Made by a program: the position numbers and the translations under genes. A stretch of 55,815 bases of DNA, from the NCBI GenBank assembly GCA_035478255.1, contig DATIJV010000007.1, positions 1-55,815 on the forward strand. The letters are read 5' to 3'. Of the stretch, positions 26,546 through 34,006 are shown piece after piece (the first letter of the stretch is position 1; every line of letters begins with the position of its first letter). The notes under the pieces are model-generated. The model did no database searches. It was not told where the DNA came from and saw only the letters and a program-made list of their open reading frames with translations. The DNA comes from DATIJJ01 sp035478255 (GTDB lineage Bacteria > Pseudomonadota > Gammaproteobacteria > DSM-16500).

Positions 26546-26747
26546 AGCTCAGCCCCATTTGTTGTCATCGCGGAATTTACTCACTCTTAATTCGCGTTTT
26601 TTGCGAATTTAGAGTGAGTTAATGTCCGCGATCTACTCAGATGAGAATCAAGGGTAGATCGCGGACATTAAGCGCTGCTAAGCGAGCAAAAGGCGCTCGC
26701 CAAGCAGCGCTAAATTCCGCGATGACAACAAAATGGGGGGCTGAGCT
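26546..26747. repeat. 200-bp nested inverted-repeat element (AGCTCAGCCCC ends)
   Basis: AGCTCAGCCCC at 26546 is mirrored by GGGGCTGAGCT ending at 26747, and GTCATCGCGGAATTTA by TAAATTCCGCGATGAC inside. Nested smaller hairpins follow: TTAACTCACTC/GAGTGAGTTAA, TGTCCGCGATCTAC/GTAGATCGCGGACA and GCGCTGCT/AGCAGCGC. It shares no sequence with the CCTCC-type foldback family. It lies in the 403-bp gap after the glycosyltransferase gene. Confidence 0.8.
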
Positions 26748-26794
26748 ATTACCATTAAAAAAGAACTGTGTGACTGCCACCGAATATTTGCGGG

Positions 26795-26930
26795 GAATGA
26801 TTGTAACTTATTGATTAATAACACATTTCCAGAAAAAAATCATCAAAAACCCCATTTTTAGGCTTTTTTTGGCTCTTTACACCTCTAACATATTGATAAA
26901 TAACACATTTTTTTTAAATTCTCAGTACAA
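26795..26930. repeat. IHF-site repeat, copy 2
   Basis: Homologous to 15013-15150. Two IHF-consensus matches on the minus strand, 26804-26816 (AATCAATAAGTTA) and 26886-26898 (TATCAATATGTTA), lie 82 bp apart. A CACCGAATA end of the foldback family sits just upstream (about 26778-26787), as it does next to copy 1. It lies just downstream of the rhodanese gene. Confidence 0.65.
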
Positions 26931-26934
26931 AAGA

Positions 26935-27255
26935 TTAATATTTTGCCATTGTCGAATCAATCTCATTTGCCCACGCTGTAATCCCGCCCCGCAAATTCAA
27001 TACATTTTTAAACCCTTGCTGCATCAGATATTCCGTCGCTCGCCGCGATCTTCCACCGGCGTGGCAATGAATAATAATTTGTTTTTCAGGATTCAACTCA
27101 TTCAAGCGTGAAGGTAAATCCTTAAACGGTATCAAATGACCTCCCAGATTACACACCTCATATTCATCTGGATTTCTCACATCCAAAATAAAAAAATCAG
27201 CATTTGCATTTTTTAAAGCTTCAAGCTCTTGCACAGAAATTTCAGGTACGCTCAT
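26935..27255 (-). CDS. Single-domain rhodanese-like sulfurtransferase
   Basis: 106 aa from the ATG at 27255 (an adjacent upstream TTG is less likely). It contains one rhodanese domain with DVRNPDEYE early and the active-site loop CHAGGRSR (Cys64), resembling GlpE/PspE-type sulfurtransferases that carry a persulfide on that Cys. It is cytoplasmic, with no signal peptide. The start overlaps the stop of the phospholipase-D-like gene (TGATG), so it is the last gene of the dnaX operon. The physiological sulfur acceptor is unknown. Confidence 0.9.
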   Translation of the reverse strand: MSVPEISVQELEALKNANADFFILDVRNPDEYEVCNLGGHLIPFKDLPSRLNELNPEKQIIIHCHAGGRSRRATEYLMQQGFKNVLNLRGGITAWANEIDSTMAKY

Positions 27256-28265
27256 CAATCACCTCGATAAAAATATTTTATTTGACGCAGCAACCGCATC
27301 ATCGGCCGCATTTCACTTTTCCATTTCACTAAACTTTGCGTATCGTGCCAATCGTTTTCAAATGTACTATTTAATTGATTGACGACATTAGCATCTTCCG
27401 TCAACACCGATAATTCCCGATTGCTATCCAATGACGGCGCTGTAAAATTAATCGAACCTAATATCGCCTGTCTCTGATCTACAATCATCACTTTCGCATG
27501 AATATAATAATGACGGCTACTCTGAATTATCACGCCTGATTTTTTTAAAAAAGCAAACTTTCGACTGTGTAATTTTTCAGGCGAAGCCGATAATAAAATT
27601 TTCACCTCCACACCCGAACGCGCTGCTTTTGCTAATTCACCAATAATTTTATAATCCGTGACATCTTGCGCATAAATTTTAATTTCTGATTTTGCTGATT
27701 GAATAAACGATATGATTTTTTCCCGGCTATTATCCGGGCTCCAAATTAAATGCGGATTACTCACATCTGTATCTTCATGCGCGCAATCTGCATGAAAAAC
27801 TTTTACGATTTCCTGAATTTCAGCCGGATCTGTTAGTACAAGCGCAAAATTGCGTTCTTGCTTAAAGCTGGAATGAGTCAGATTAAATGTCATCACGATG
27901 ACTTTTTGCTGATCGAAAATAAAGGTTTTTTGATGAACCAACTTGAATGATTTATCCGGCCATTCTAGATTAATATTTTCATCACGCAATTGACGAATGG
28001 CTCTATTATTTTCATTTTCAGATTTATAAGGCGCAGGTTCCAATAAAATAGTTACATTTTTTCCGTGATCTTTTGCACGCGTTAAGGCATCAATAAAAGA
28101 TTCATCTGTTAAACCATACATCACCATGCCAATGGATGTACTGGCATTCTGGATGGCATTTAAAAAAGGCGCACGCCCTGCATCGGGTTCAATAATTAAT
28201 TTTTCAGCGAAACTATTCAGCGAAAAAAATAATAAAAATAACAAAAATAAAAATTTTCTAAACAA
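27255..28265 (-). CDS. Exported phospholipase D-like protein with two HKD motifs
   Basis: The 336-aa protein has two HxKxxxxD catalytic motifs, H111-Q-K113-TFIF-D118 and H256-A-K258-VMIV-D263, the paired half-sites of the PLD superfamily. The N-terminus (MFRKFLFLLFLLFFSLNSFAE) is a signal peptide. It starts with TTG at 28265, overlapping recR by 8 nt. No in-frame ATG lies near, and the signal peptide plus an AGAG ribosome site support TTG. The substrate may be phospholipid or nucleic acid; Nuc-type endonucleases share this fold but have one motif. Placement inside the recR operon is unusual. Confidence 0.85.
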   Translation of the reverse strand: MFRKFLFLLFLLFFSLNSFAEKLIIEPDAGRAPFLNAIQNASTSIGMVMYGLTDESFIDALTRAKDHGKNVTILLEPAPYKSENENNRAIRQLRDENINLEWPDKSFKLVHQKTFIFDQQKVIVMTFNLTHSSFKQERNFALVLTDPAEIQEIVKVFHADCAHEDTDVSNPHLIWSPDNSREKIISFIQSAKSEIKIYAQDVTDYKIIGELAKAARSGVEVKILLSASPEKLHSRKFAFLKKSGVIIQSSRHYYIHAKVMIVDQRQAILGSINFTAPSLDSNRELSVLTEDANVVNQLNSTFENDWHDTQSLVKWKSEMRPMMRLLRQIKYFYRGD

Positions 28266-28857
28266 TTTTTTCTCTACCTGAAAATGCTCGCGCTAACGTA
28301 CCGCAATCAATATATTCCAGTTCTCCACCGAGCGGCACGCCATGCGCGATGCGCGTTATTTTGATCGCATAAGATTTGATAAATTCAGAAATATAATGCG
28401 CTGTCGCTTCACCTTCTACTGTCGGATTTGTTGCAAGAATCACTTCTTTTATTTCGTTTTGTAAAAGTAATTGATTCAATTCTTTCATTCCCAAATCATC
28501 AGGACCAATTCCATCCAGCGGCGAAAGATGGCCCATCAATATAAAATATAATCCACGGTAACTTCCCATTTGTTCAACCGCTGCCATGTCGAGAGGATTT
28601 TCAACGATACATAACACTGATCGGTCACGATGTGTGGATGAACAGAGTCTGCAAAGTTCTGATTCGCTGAACGTACGGCAGTTTTTGCAATGATTAATTT
28701 CATCCATTGCGCTCTGTAATGTTTTTGCTAAATGTTTCCCATTTTCCCGGCCGCGTTCCAGCAATTGAAAAGCCATGCGCTGCGCTGTTTTCGGGCCGAC
28801 ACCCGGTAAACAGCGCAAAGCTTCAATCAATTGTTCCAGCAGCGGACTGAATTTCAT
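28258..28857 (-). CDS. recR: Recombination mediator protein RecR
   Basis: The 199-aa protein has the standard layout: an N-terminal helix-hairpin-helix (LRCLPGVGPKTAQRMAFQLLE), a four-Cys zinc finger (CKNCRTFSESELCRLC), a Toprim domain (VLCIVENPLDMAAVEQMG) and a C-terminal Walker B-like segment (ITRIAHGVPLGGELEYID). With RecF/RecO it loads RecA onto gapped DNA. It lies 2 bp after ybaB, in the conserved dnaX-ybaB-recR order. Confidence 0.97.
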   Translation of the reverse strand: MKFSPLLEQLIEALRCLPGVGPKTAQRMAFQLLERGRENGKHLAKTLQSAMDEINHCKNCRTFSESELCRLCSSTHRDRSVLCIVENPLDMAAVEQMGSYRGLYFILMGHLSPLDGIGPDDLGMKELNQLLLQNEIKEVILATNPTVEGEATAHYISEFIKSYAIKITRIAHGVPLGGELEYIDCGTLARAFSGREKIV

Positions 28858-28859
28858 AG

Positions 28860-29198
28860 TTATGTAGGCGGTAAATCAAAACCTTCAGGTAATTTAATGC
28901 CGGTTAATGCACTCATTTTTTCGCGCGTGCCTTTTTCAATTTTGGCAGTCGCATCATTGATCGCTGCAGCAATTAAATCTTCGATGATTGATTTTTCTTC
29001 TTTCAATACGCTAGGATCAATCGTCACACGTTTTGCAAAATGCTGGCCGGTCATGATAATTTTCATCAAACCGCCGCCTGATTGACCGATGACTTCCATT
29101 TCTGCAATTTGTTTTTGAATTTCTTGCATTTTTTTCTGCATTTCCTGGGCTTTTTTCATTAAATCGCCCAAGCCTGGTTTTTCTATTGGTTTATTCAT
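28860..29198 (-). CDS. ybaB: YbaB/EbfC family nucleoid-associated protein
   Basis: The 112-aa protein begins with a helical Met/Lys/Gln-rich segment (LMKKAQEMQKKMQEIQKQIAEME), followed by the conserved VIGQSGGGLMKIIMTGQ strand region typical of YbaB. It forms dimers that bind DNA as a nucleoid-associated protein. It lies between dnaX (42 bp) and recR (2 bp), as in most bacteria. Confidence 0.96.
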   Translation of the reverse strand: MNKPIEKPGLGDLMKKAQEMQKKMQEIQKQIAEMEVIGQSGGGLMKIIMTGQHFAKRVTIDPSVLKEEKSIIEDLIAAAINDATAKIEKGTREKMSALTGIKLPEGFDLPPT

Positions 29199-29240
29199 TG
29201 AGTCAACTCCGTTGTATTTATAAAAATTTAATATATCAAA

Positions 29241-30767
29241 TTAAATCGGTTTAATCGAATGGATATCTAATGTTGCATCAAACATATCGATGATTTTCTG
29301 TACCTGCGTATTATTTTTAATGGACATTGTCGCATCAGCCTGTCGTTCGGTGTATTTTTTTTCTTGTTGAAGCGCGGGTGTCTCTAATTCTGAGGCAGCA
29401 GTTTTAATGACAAGCTTCATTGGTTTATTAAAATATCGGCTTAATCCTTGCTCAATTCGCTCTAACAGTTTTTTATTTAATAAGGACTCATGTTTTGCAG
29501 CTAAAGAGAGTTGCACTGTGTTATCAGAAATATGGGAAAGTACGCAATGAGAGGCGAGTGCCAAAGCCATCCCGGATAATTGCAAGTTTGCTAAAATTTG
29601 AGGCCAGGTTTCAGGCGTTCCAGTTTGGAGGGGAGGAATTTCAGGCGTCTGTTTTTGCGTAACAGGAGCCGCGGGCGTTTCTGTTTTTTTAAAAAGAGCC
29701 GGATGAAATGCCAGCATGCGCAGCATAATCATTTCAAACCCTGCATGCGGATGCGGCGCAAGAGGTAAATCACGCCGGCCTATGAGAGCAATTTGATAAT
29801 ACAATTGAATATCTTCCGCAGAAAAAAGCTTGGCGAAAGCTTGGATTTTTTCCGCTAGATCATTCATCTCAGGAATAATTTGCGCGATAGAAATTTGATG
29901 CAAGGTGGAGAGTAACTCTTCCAGCATTTGATCGAAATCCGGCGCATACTGGGCGATTTCTGTGATTTCAGTTAATAATTGTTTACCGTCGTGTTTGGCC
30001 AATGCATCAAGCAAGCGAAAAATAACATCTTGTTCAATGCTGCCGAGCATTAATTGTGTTTCGGCCAGAGTAATGTTTTTGTTGCAAAAAGCGATTAATT
30101 GATCGAGCAAACTTAAGCTGTCACGCATGCTGCCGTTAGCGGCTTTTGCTAATAATTGCAGCGCGTTTGCTTCAAATGAAATTTTTTCTGTTGTGCAAAT
30201 ATGGGCGAGTTGCGCCGCAATTTTTTCGATCGAAACATGTTTTAAATTAAATTGCAAACAGCGAGATAAAACAGTGATCGGTAAACGTTTGGGATCGGTC
30301 GTGGCCAGTAAGAATTTTACGTACGCGGGCGGTTCTTCTAAAGTTTTTAACAATGCGTTGAAGCTGTGGCTTGATAACATGTGAACTTCGTCGATCAAAT
30401 AAATTTTATAACGGCCTTGATTAGGAGTGTATTGTACATTCTCGAGTAACTCGCGTGTGTCTTCGACTTTTGTGCGTGAAGCGCCGTCTACTTCAATCAA
30501 ATCTAAAAATTTTCCTGCGTTGATGGCCTGGCATGTACCGCAAGTGTCGCAAGGTTGTGCGGTAATGCCTTTTTCGCAGTTTAGACATTTTGCAAAAATA
30601 CGGGCGATAGTTGTTTTGCCGACCCCGCGCGTGCCGGTAAATAAATAAGCGTGATGCAGGCGTTGGTTGTCCAATGCGTTGATTAACATACGCAAGATGT
30701 GTTCCTGTCCAACCATTTCCTGAAAAGTACGAGGCCGCCATTTGCGTGCCAGGACTTGATAGCTCAT
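29241..30767 (-). CDS. dnaX: DNA polymerase III subunit tau (gamma/tau)
   Basis: This is the clamp-loader ATPase of the replisome. The ATG at 30767 (508 aa) is preferred over the ATG two codons earlier because an AGGA site lies at correct spacing. It has Walker A GTRGVGKTT, a four-Cys zinc module (CLNCEKG...CDTCGTC), Walker B LIDEVHML and the sensor segment LLATTDPKRLP. Domain III ends near residue 355. At residues 360-361 an A7 run encodes Lys-Lys; a -1 slip there would end after 14 more codons (stop at 29641-29643), giving a possible short gamma-like form of 375 aa. The tau tail is shorter than in E. coli (643 aa). Confidence 0.95.
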   Translation of the reverse strand: MSYQVLARKWRPRTFQEMVGQEHILRMLINALDNQRLHHAYLFTGTRGVGKTTIARIFAKCLNCEKGITAQPCDTCGTCQAINAGKFLDLIEVDGASRTKVEDTRELLENVQYTPNQGRYKIYLIDEVHMLSSHSFNALLKTLEEPPAYVKFLLATTDPKRLPITVLSRCLQFNLKHVSIEKIAAQLAHICTTEKISFEANALQLLAKAANGSMRDSLSLLDQLIAFCNKNITLAETQLMLGSIEQDVIFRLLDALAKHDGKQLLTEITEIAQYAPDFDQMLEELLSTLHQISIAQIIPEMNDLAEKIQAFAKLFSAEDIQLYYQIALIGRRDLPLAPHPHAGFEMIMLRMLAFHPALFKKTETPAAPVTQKQTPEIPPLQTGTPETWPQILANLQLSGMALALASHCVLSHISDNTVQLSLAAKHESLLNKKLLERIEQGLSRYFNKPMKLVIKTAASELETPALQQEKKYTERQADATMSIKNNTQVQKIIDMFDATLDIHSIKPI

Positions 30768-30810
30768 AAACATTCCTGTCAGATATTATTTTGAATTGCC
30801 ATCTTACTTC

Positions 30811-30992
30811 TATACCCATTACACTTCAAGATGCGAACTTTAGACGCCCATCTTGCGGCGAATTTCCAACGATTTTTTGACGAAAAATACTCGAAATACT
30901 GCAAGTATTCCTCCGTTTTTTCGTCAAAAAATCATTGGAACTTCTTGCAATCTGGACGCCTAAAATTCGCATCTTGAAGTGTAATGGGTATA
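30811..30992. repeat. 182-bp foldback element with perfect 27-bp ends
   Basis: The sequence at 30811-30837 (beginning TATACCCATTACACTTCAAG) is the exact reverse complement of 30966-30992. Further paired segments lie inside (TAGACGCC/GGACGCCTA, TTTTTTGACGAAAAA/TTTTTCGTCAAAAAA), so the whole element can fold on itself. It shows no similarity to the CCTCC-type family. It lies upstream of dnaX and carries no coding sequence. Confidence 0.85.
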
Positions 30993-31104
30993 TCTCAAAG
31001 AGCTTTTCAAGCCAAAAACTTCGACTATAATTTTCTCATATAATTGGGTATTTTTTAGCCCGTATTGTTTTTTATATGAGAAAAATGATGATTTTTGTTT
31101 TAAA

Positions 31105-31132
31105 TTTGTGTAATCTCGCCGCTTATTATAAT
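31105..31132 (+). promoter_or_regulatory. Candidate promoter for the coiled-coil gene
   Basis: A perfect TATAAT (31127-31132) lies 18 bp before the ATG, with a weak TTTGTG 16 bp upstream of it. The leader is short and contains the GAGG ribosome site. Confidence 0.4.
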
Positions 31133-31150
31133 TAAACGAGGTTTAAAATT

Positions 31151-32314
31151 ATGCAAAGTAGTCATTTAGCAGTAGAGGATTCTACCTACGATAAAATTAA
31201 TAAAGAGTTAAAAGAATTAGAGAAAAGGCTGACTGAACTTCAAGCCAGACCCAGTGATTTATCACCATTTTTAGAAAGAATTCAAAATTTAAAGGATAAG
31301 CTGAATACTGAAAGAAATAAAAATTTGATTAATGTTAAAAATTATTTAGATAATATGAATCATATTTTCTATGATGCGCAGGTTGCCTATTTTGTAGATC
31401 GATTCTTAAAATTCAAAACTCTGGGAAATATAATATTAGAATCCGGTAATTATTTTGACATGACTCATAATAAAACAAAATTCCATTCAATTATAAAAGA
31501 AGGTGAGCAAAGCATTTTTTATTTAACTCATAAATTATTAAATGTCAGAAATAAAGATTTATTTTTATTCCGCTTTGCAGAGCAATTTAAAGAACTTAAG
31601 AAATTGTTTGATTTAGTTCCCCAGTCAATTTTGTTTTCTATAGCGGACCAATATGCAGATAAATTTGACCAGTTGGAAGTGGAAGGAGAAACTGCGTTAA
31701 TTGCAGCAAATACCGAAGATAAAAGACGTTTTCAAGATAAAATTCAAGAAGCCAAACGAAGTATTCAGCATATACGGACTCTTGTTGCTCCTAATCTCGA
31801 AGAGTCTAAAAAACTTATTTTGGATCTTTTTGCAAAACGCAAATCTCTCGCAGAAGATCTGCAAAAAGCTAAAGAAAGCTTCGCATTTAATACGCATGAA
31901 AAAGATCAAGTTAAAAATAGTTTTACAGTTTATTCAGTCTCACTGTTTAAACCTGTAGCTCCAATATCTCCAAACTTTTTCAATGGCGCTGATATACTTA
32001 AACTTAGCACAAGAGATATTTTAAATGTGTATCGGGAGAAGACTAGGGAGTTGGGAAGCAAGACATTTAAAGTAATCAGACAGTTAGAAGAGCAAGGTTA
32101 TACAGGGATGAGAGAAATTTTTGCCGAGCAGTTTAATGCAGCTAAGGATCGGCTGAGAGAAGTGAGAAATGAAAAACAACCGGTGATATTATTGAATCAG
32201 TGCCATACCATAACAGGAGGGCTGGCGAGTTATCTTACTCAATATCGAAAATTATTAAAATCAAATGACCATAACGAGGTGCAATCTTATCTTCCTGCCG
32301 CTAGAATTCGATGA
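31151..32314 (+). CDS. Coiled-coil protein of unknown function, effector candidate
   Basis: The 387-aa protein opens with a heptad-rich segment (residues about 5-65: KINKELKELEKRLTELQARP...LKDKLNTERN) and has further helical regions around 190-245. No signal peptide, membrane helix or enzymatic motif is seen. It is inserted between dnaX and the 4.5S RNA/tRNA-Ser genes, on the opposite strand, which breaks up a commonly conserved neighbourhood. That placement, the lack of family and the coiled coils fit an acquired secreted protein, but this is inference. A GAGG ribosome site precedes the start. Confidence 0.6.
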   Translation: MQSSHLAVEDSTYDKINKELKELEKRLTELQARPSDLSPFLERIQNLKDKLNTERNKNLINVKNYLDNMNHIFYDAQVAYFVDRFLKFKTLGNIILESGNYFDMTHNKTKFHSIIKEGEQSIFYLTHKLLNVRNKDLFLFRFAEQFKELKKLFDLVPQSILFSIADQYADKFDQLEVEGETALIAANTEDKRRFQDKIQEAKRSIQHIRTLVAPNLEESKKLILDLFAKRKSLAEDLQKAKESFAFNTHEKDQVKNSFTVYSVSLFKPVAPISPNFFNGADILKLSTRDILNVYREKTRELGSKTFKVIRQLEEQGYTGMREIFAEQFNAAKDRLREVRNEKQPVILLNQCHTITGGLASYLTQYRKLLKSNDHNEVQSYLPAARIR

Positions 32315-32327
32315 AGGGAAAAGCAGC

Positions 32328-32344
32328 GCAGTTTTGAATAAATC
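32328..32344. repeat. IS903-like terminal sequence, copy 1
   Basis: GCAGTTTTGAATAAATC followed by AAAAAATCAAA resembles the IS903/IS5-family terminal repeat ending TTTGTTGAATAAATC. The same sequence with its AAAAAATCAAA extension recurs at 37726-37743. No transposase remains nearby. Confidence 0.4.
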
Positions 32345-32426
32345 AAAAAATCAAAGGCGCTGGGTCCTTAGCTCAGAAGCGTGCGGGGATGACCCTCTAA
32401 TAAAAATCAGTGTTTTTAAAGGTGCT

Positions 32427-32561
32427 GATTCTTTATTTTGACCTCCTTCCCCTATCCCCTTCCTCCAAACGAATAGCGCGTTTGGAGGAAGGGGGACGCT
32501 CCGATACAGATGCGTTTAATTAGAACGTCCTCCTTCCTCCAAGTGCAAAGGGGAAGGAGGT
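32427..32561. repeat. Foldback element copy, truncated at both tips
   Basis: GATTCTTTATTTTGACCTCC through GGGGAAGGAGGT with the first stem-loop complete; the second stem-loop is partly deleted (AAGTGCAAAGGGG), like the copy at 11652-11772. Terminal TAAGTATTCGGTG sequences are missing. It ends about 35 bp from the 3' end of the 4.5S RNA gene. Confidence 0.75.
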
Positions 32562-32597
32562 ATTTTCACAGAAATGGCGGGCACGGCGGTATAAGGT

Positions 32598-32709
32598 GGC
32601 AGCGCATACCAGCCTGGCTTCGGCACCCGAATCTGTTATTACCGTTGCTTCCTTCCGGACCTGGCGGGGTTCACAACATATCGCTGCGAAGAGACCAATA
32701 CTTGCTGCC
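32598..32709 (-). ncRNA. ffs: 4.5S signal recognition particle RNA
   Basis: On the minus strand the conserved SRP domain CCAGGTCCGGAAGGAAGCA is present, forming the GGAA tetraloop hairpin that binds Ffh. The ends pair (GGCAGC at the 5' end with GCTGCC at the 3' end) and the length of 112 nt is close to the 114 nt of E. coli 4.5S RNA. It lies 20 nt downstream of tRNA-Ser on the same strand, so the two are probably one transcript. The ends are inferred from pairing. Confidence 0.93.
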
Positions 32710-32729
32710 AAAAACTTTAGGTTTGAATC

Positions 32730-32821
32730 TGGCGGAGAGAGAGGGATTCGAACCCTCGGTACGTCGTTAAACGTACACACACTTTCCAGGCGTGCGCCTT
32801 AAACCGCTCGGCCATCTCTCC
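32730..32821 (-). tRNA. tRNA-Ser (anticodon GGA)
   Basis: The minus-strand product is 92 nt including an encoded CCA. The acceptor stem GGAGAGA pairs with TCTCTCC, the anticodon loop is CTGGAAA (GGA, reading UCC/UCU), a long variable arm is typical of class II tRNAs, and the T arm has GGGTTCGAATCCC. It closely follows the E. coli tRNA-Ser(GGA) sequence. It is directly upstream of the 4.5S RNA gene. Confidence 0.97.
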
Positions 32822-32881
32822 CTACCGTTAAGACTTGTCCAAGGCGTGTAAGAGTAAACGAGAATGGCTTGTTTCGCAAGC

Positions 32882-34006
32882 CTAAAAGATATTTCCCAAA
32901 ATCCCATAATAAATATCACTCAATCTATCCAAATCCGCGATACGAACATGTTCATTCGCTTGATGAACGCTGGCATTGCAAGGCCCTACTTCAATCACTT
33001 CTGCACCTGTCGGCGCGATGAAGCGTCCATCTGACGTTCCTCCGCCAGTCGATAAAACCGGCTCCAGGCCGGTTAAATCTTTTATCGCTTGCGTCGCTGC
33101 CAAAATCAATTTCCCGCGTTTTGTCAAAAACGGATCGCCCGAATGGTTCCACTTCATATCAAAATTTAATTTATATTTTTCTAAAATTTGAATGACGTGT
33201 TTTTGTAATTCTGCAACCGTCACTGCATTTGAAAATCGAAAATTAAACAGCATTTCAAGCGTGCCGGGAATCACATTTGCCGCGCCTGTTCCTGCATAGA
33301 TATTTGAAATTTGAAAACTCGTGGGTGGAAAATTTTCGCTGCCTTTGTCCCATTTTATTTTTGTTAAATCATGCAAAACGGGTGCCAGCAGATGAATGGG
33401 ATTTACTGCAATATCTGGATAAGCAACATGGCCTTGTTTACCCAAAATAGTGACTTTGCCATTGAGCGAACCGCGGCGGCCAACGCGTATTTGATCGCCT
33501 AATATTTTGTTGCTGCTCGCTTCGCCTATGACGCAATAATCGATAATTTCCGTGCGATTCATCAATTCCGCCACAACTTTTTGTGTGCCATGAATGCTTG
33601 GACCTTCTTCGTCGCTTGTAATCAGAAAAGCAATGGACCCTGGATAATTGGGATTATTCCGAATGAAATTTTCAGAAGCAACGATCATCGCTGCCAGACC
33701 GCTTTTCATGTCGGCAGCGCCTCGACCGTATAAAAATTCACTGCGTTCAACAGGGATAAACGGATCGCTGTTCCAGGCTTCAAGCGGGCCTGTCGGCACG
33801 ACATCCGTATGCCCTGCGAAAACCAGCAGCGGCCCCCGGTTTCCATGTCTTGCCCATAAATTTGTGACTTCGCCAAAATGCATAAATTCAATCGAAAATC
33901 CGATTTTTTTGAGACGATCACTGATAATGTCCTGACAGCCTGCATCGAGCGGTGTGAGGGAAGGGCACGCAATCAATTGTTTTAATAAATCCAATGTTTG
34001 AGACAT
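32882..34006 (-). CDS. dapE: Succinyl-diaminopimelate desuccinylase
   Basis: DapE is a dinuclear-zinc M20 peptidase-family enzyme that releases succinate from N-succinyl-LL-diaminopimelate in lysine and peptidoglycan precursor synthesis. At 374 aa it has the usual length. The metal-site motifs are FAGHTDVVPTG (His and Asp ligand region), GRGAADMKSG (bridging Asp) and TSDEEGPS (general-base Glu plus ligand), with a C-terminal NASVHQANE His ligand. Its ATG shares one base with the dapD stop (TAATG), indicating coupling. Confidence 0.96.
   Translation of the reverse strand: MSQTLDLLKQLIACPSLTPLDAGCQDIISDRLKKIGFSIEFMHFGEVTNLWARHGNRGPLLVFAGHTDVVPTGPLEAWNSDPFIPVERSEFLYGRGAADMKSGLAAMIVASENFIRNNPNYPGSIAFLITSDEEGPSIHGTQKVVAELMNRTEIIDYCVIGEASSNKILGDQIRVGRRGSLNGKVTILGKQGHVAYPDIAVNPIHLLAPVLHDLTKIKWDKGSENFPPTSFQISNIYAGTGAANVIPGTLEMLFNFRFSNAVTVAELQKHVIQILEKYKLNFDMKWNHSGDPFLTKRGKLILAATQAIKDLTGLEPVLSTGGGTSDGRFIAPTGAEVIEVGPCNASVHQANEHVRIADLDRLSDIYYGILGNIF

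Noticed and set aside
32510..32802. Open frames of 68-86 codons on both strands over the RNA genes
   Set aside because: They overlap the 4.5S RNA and tRNA-Ser genes and a foldback copy; frames here reflect RNA gene sequence, not protein.
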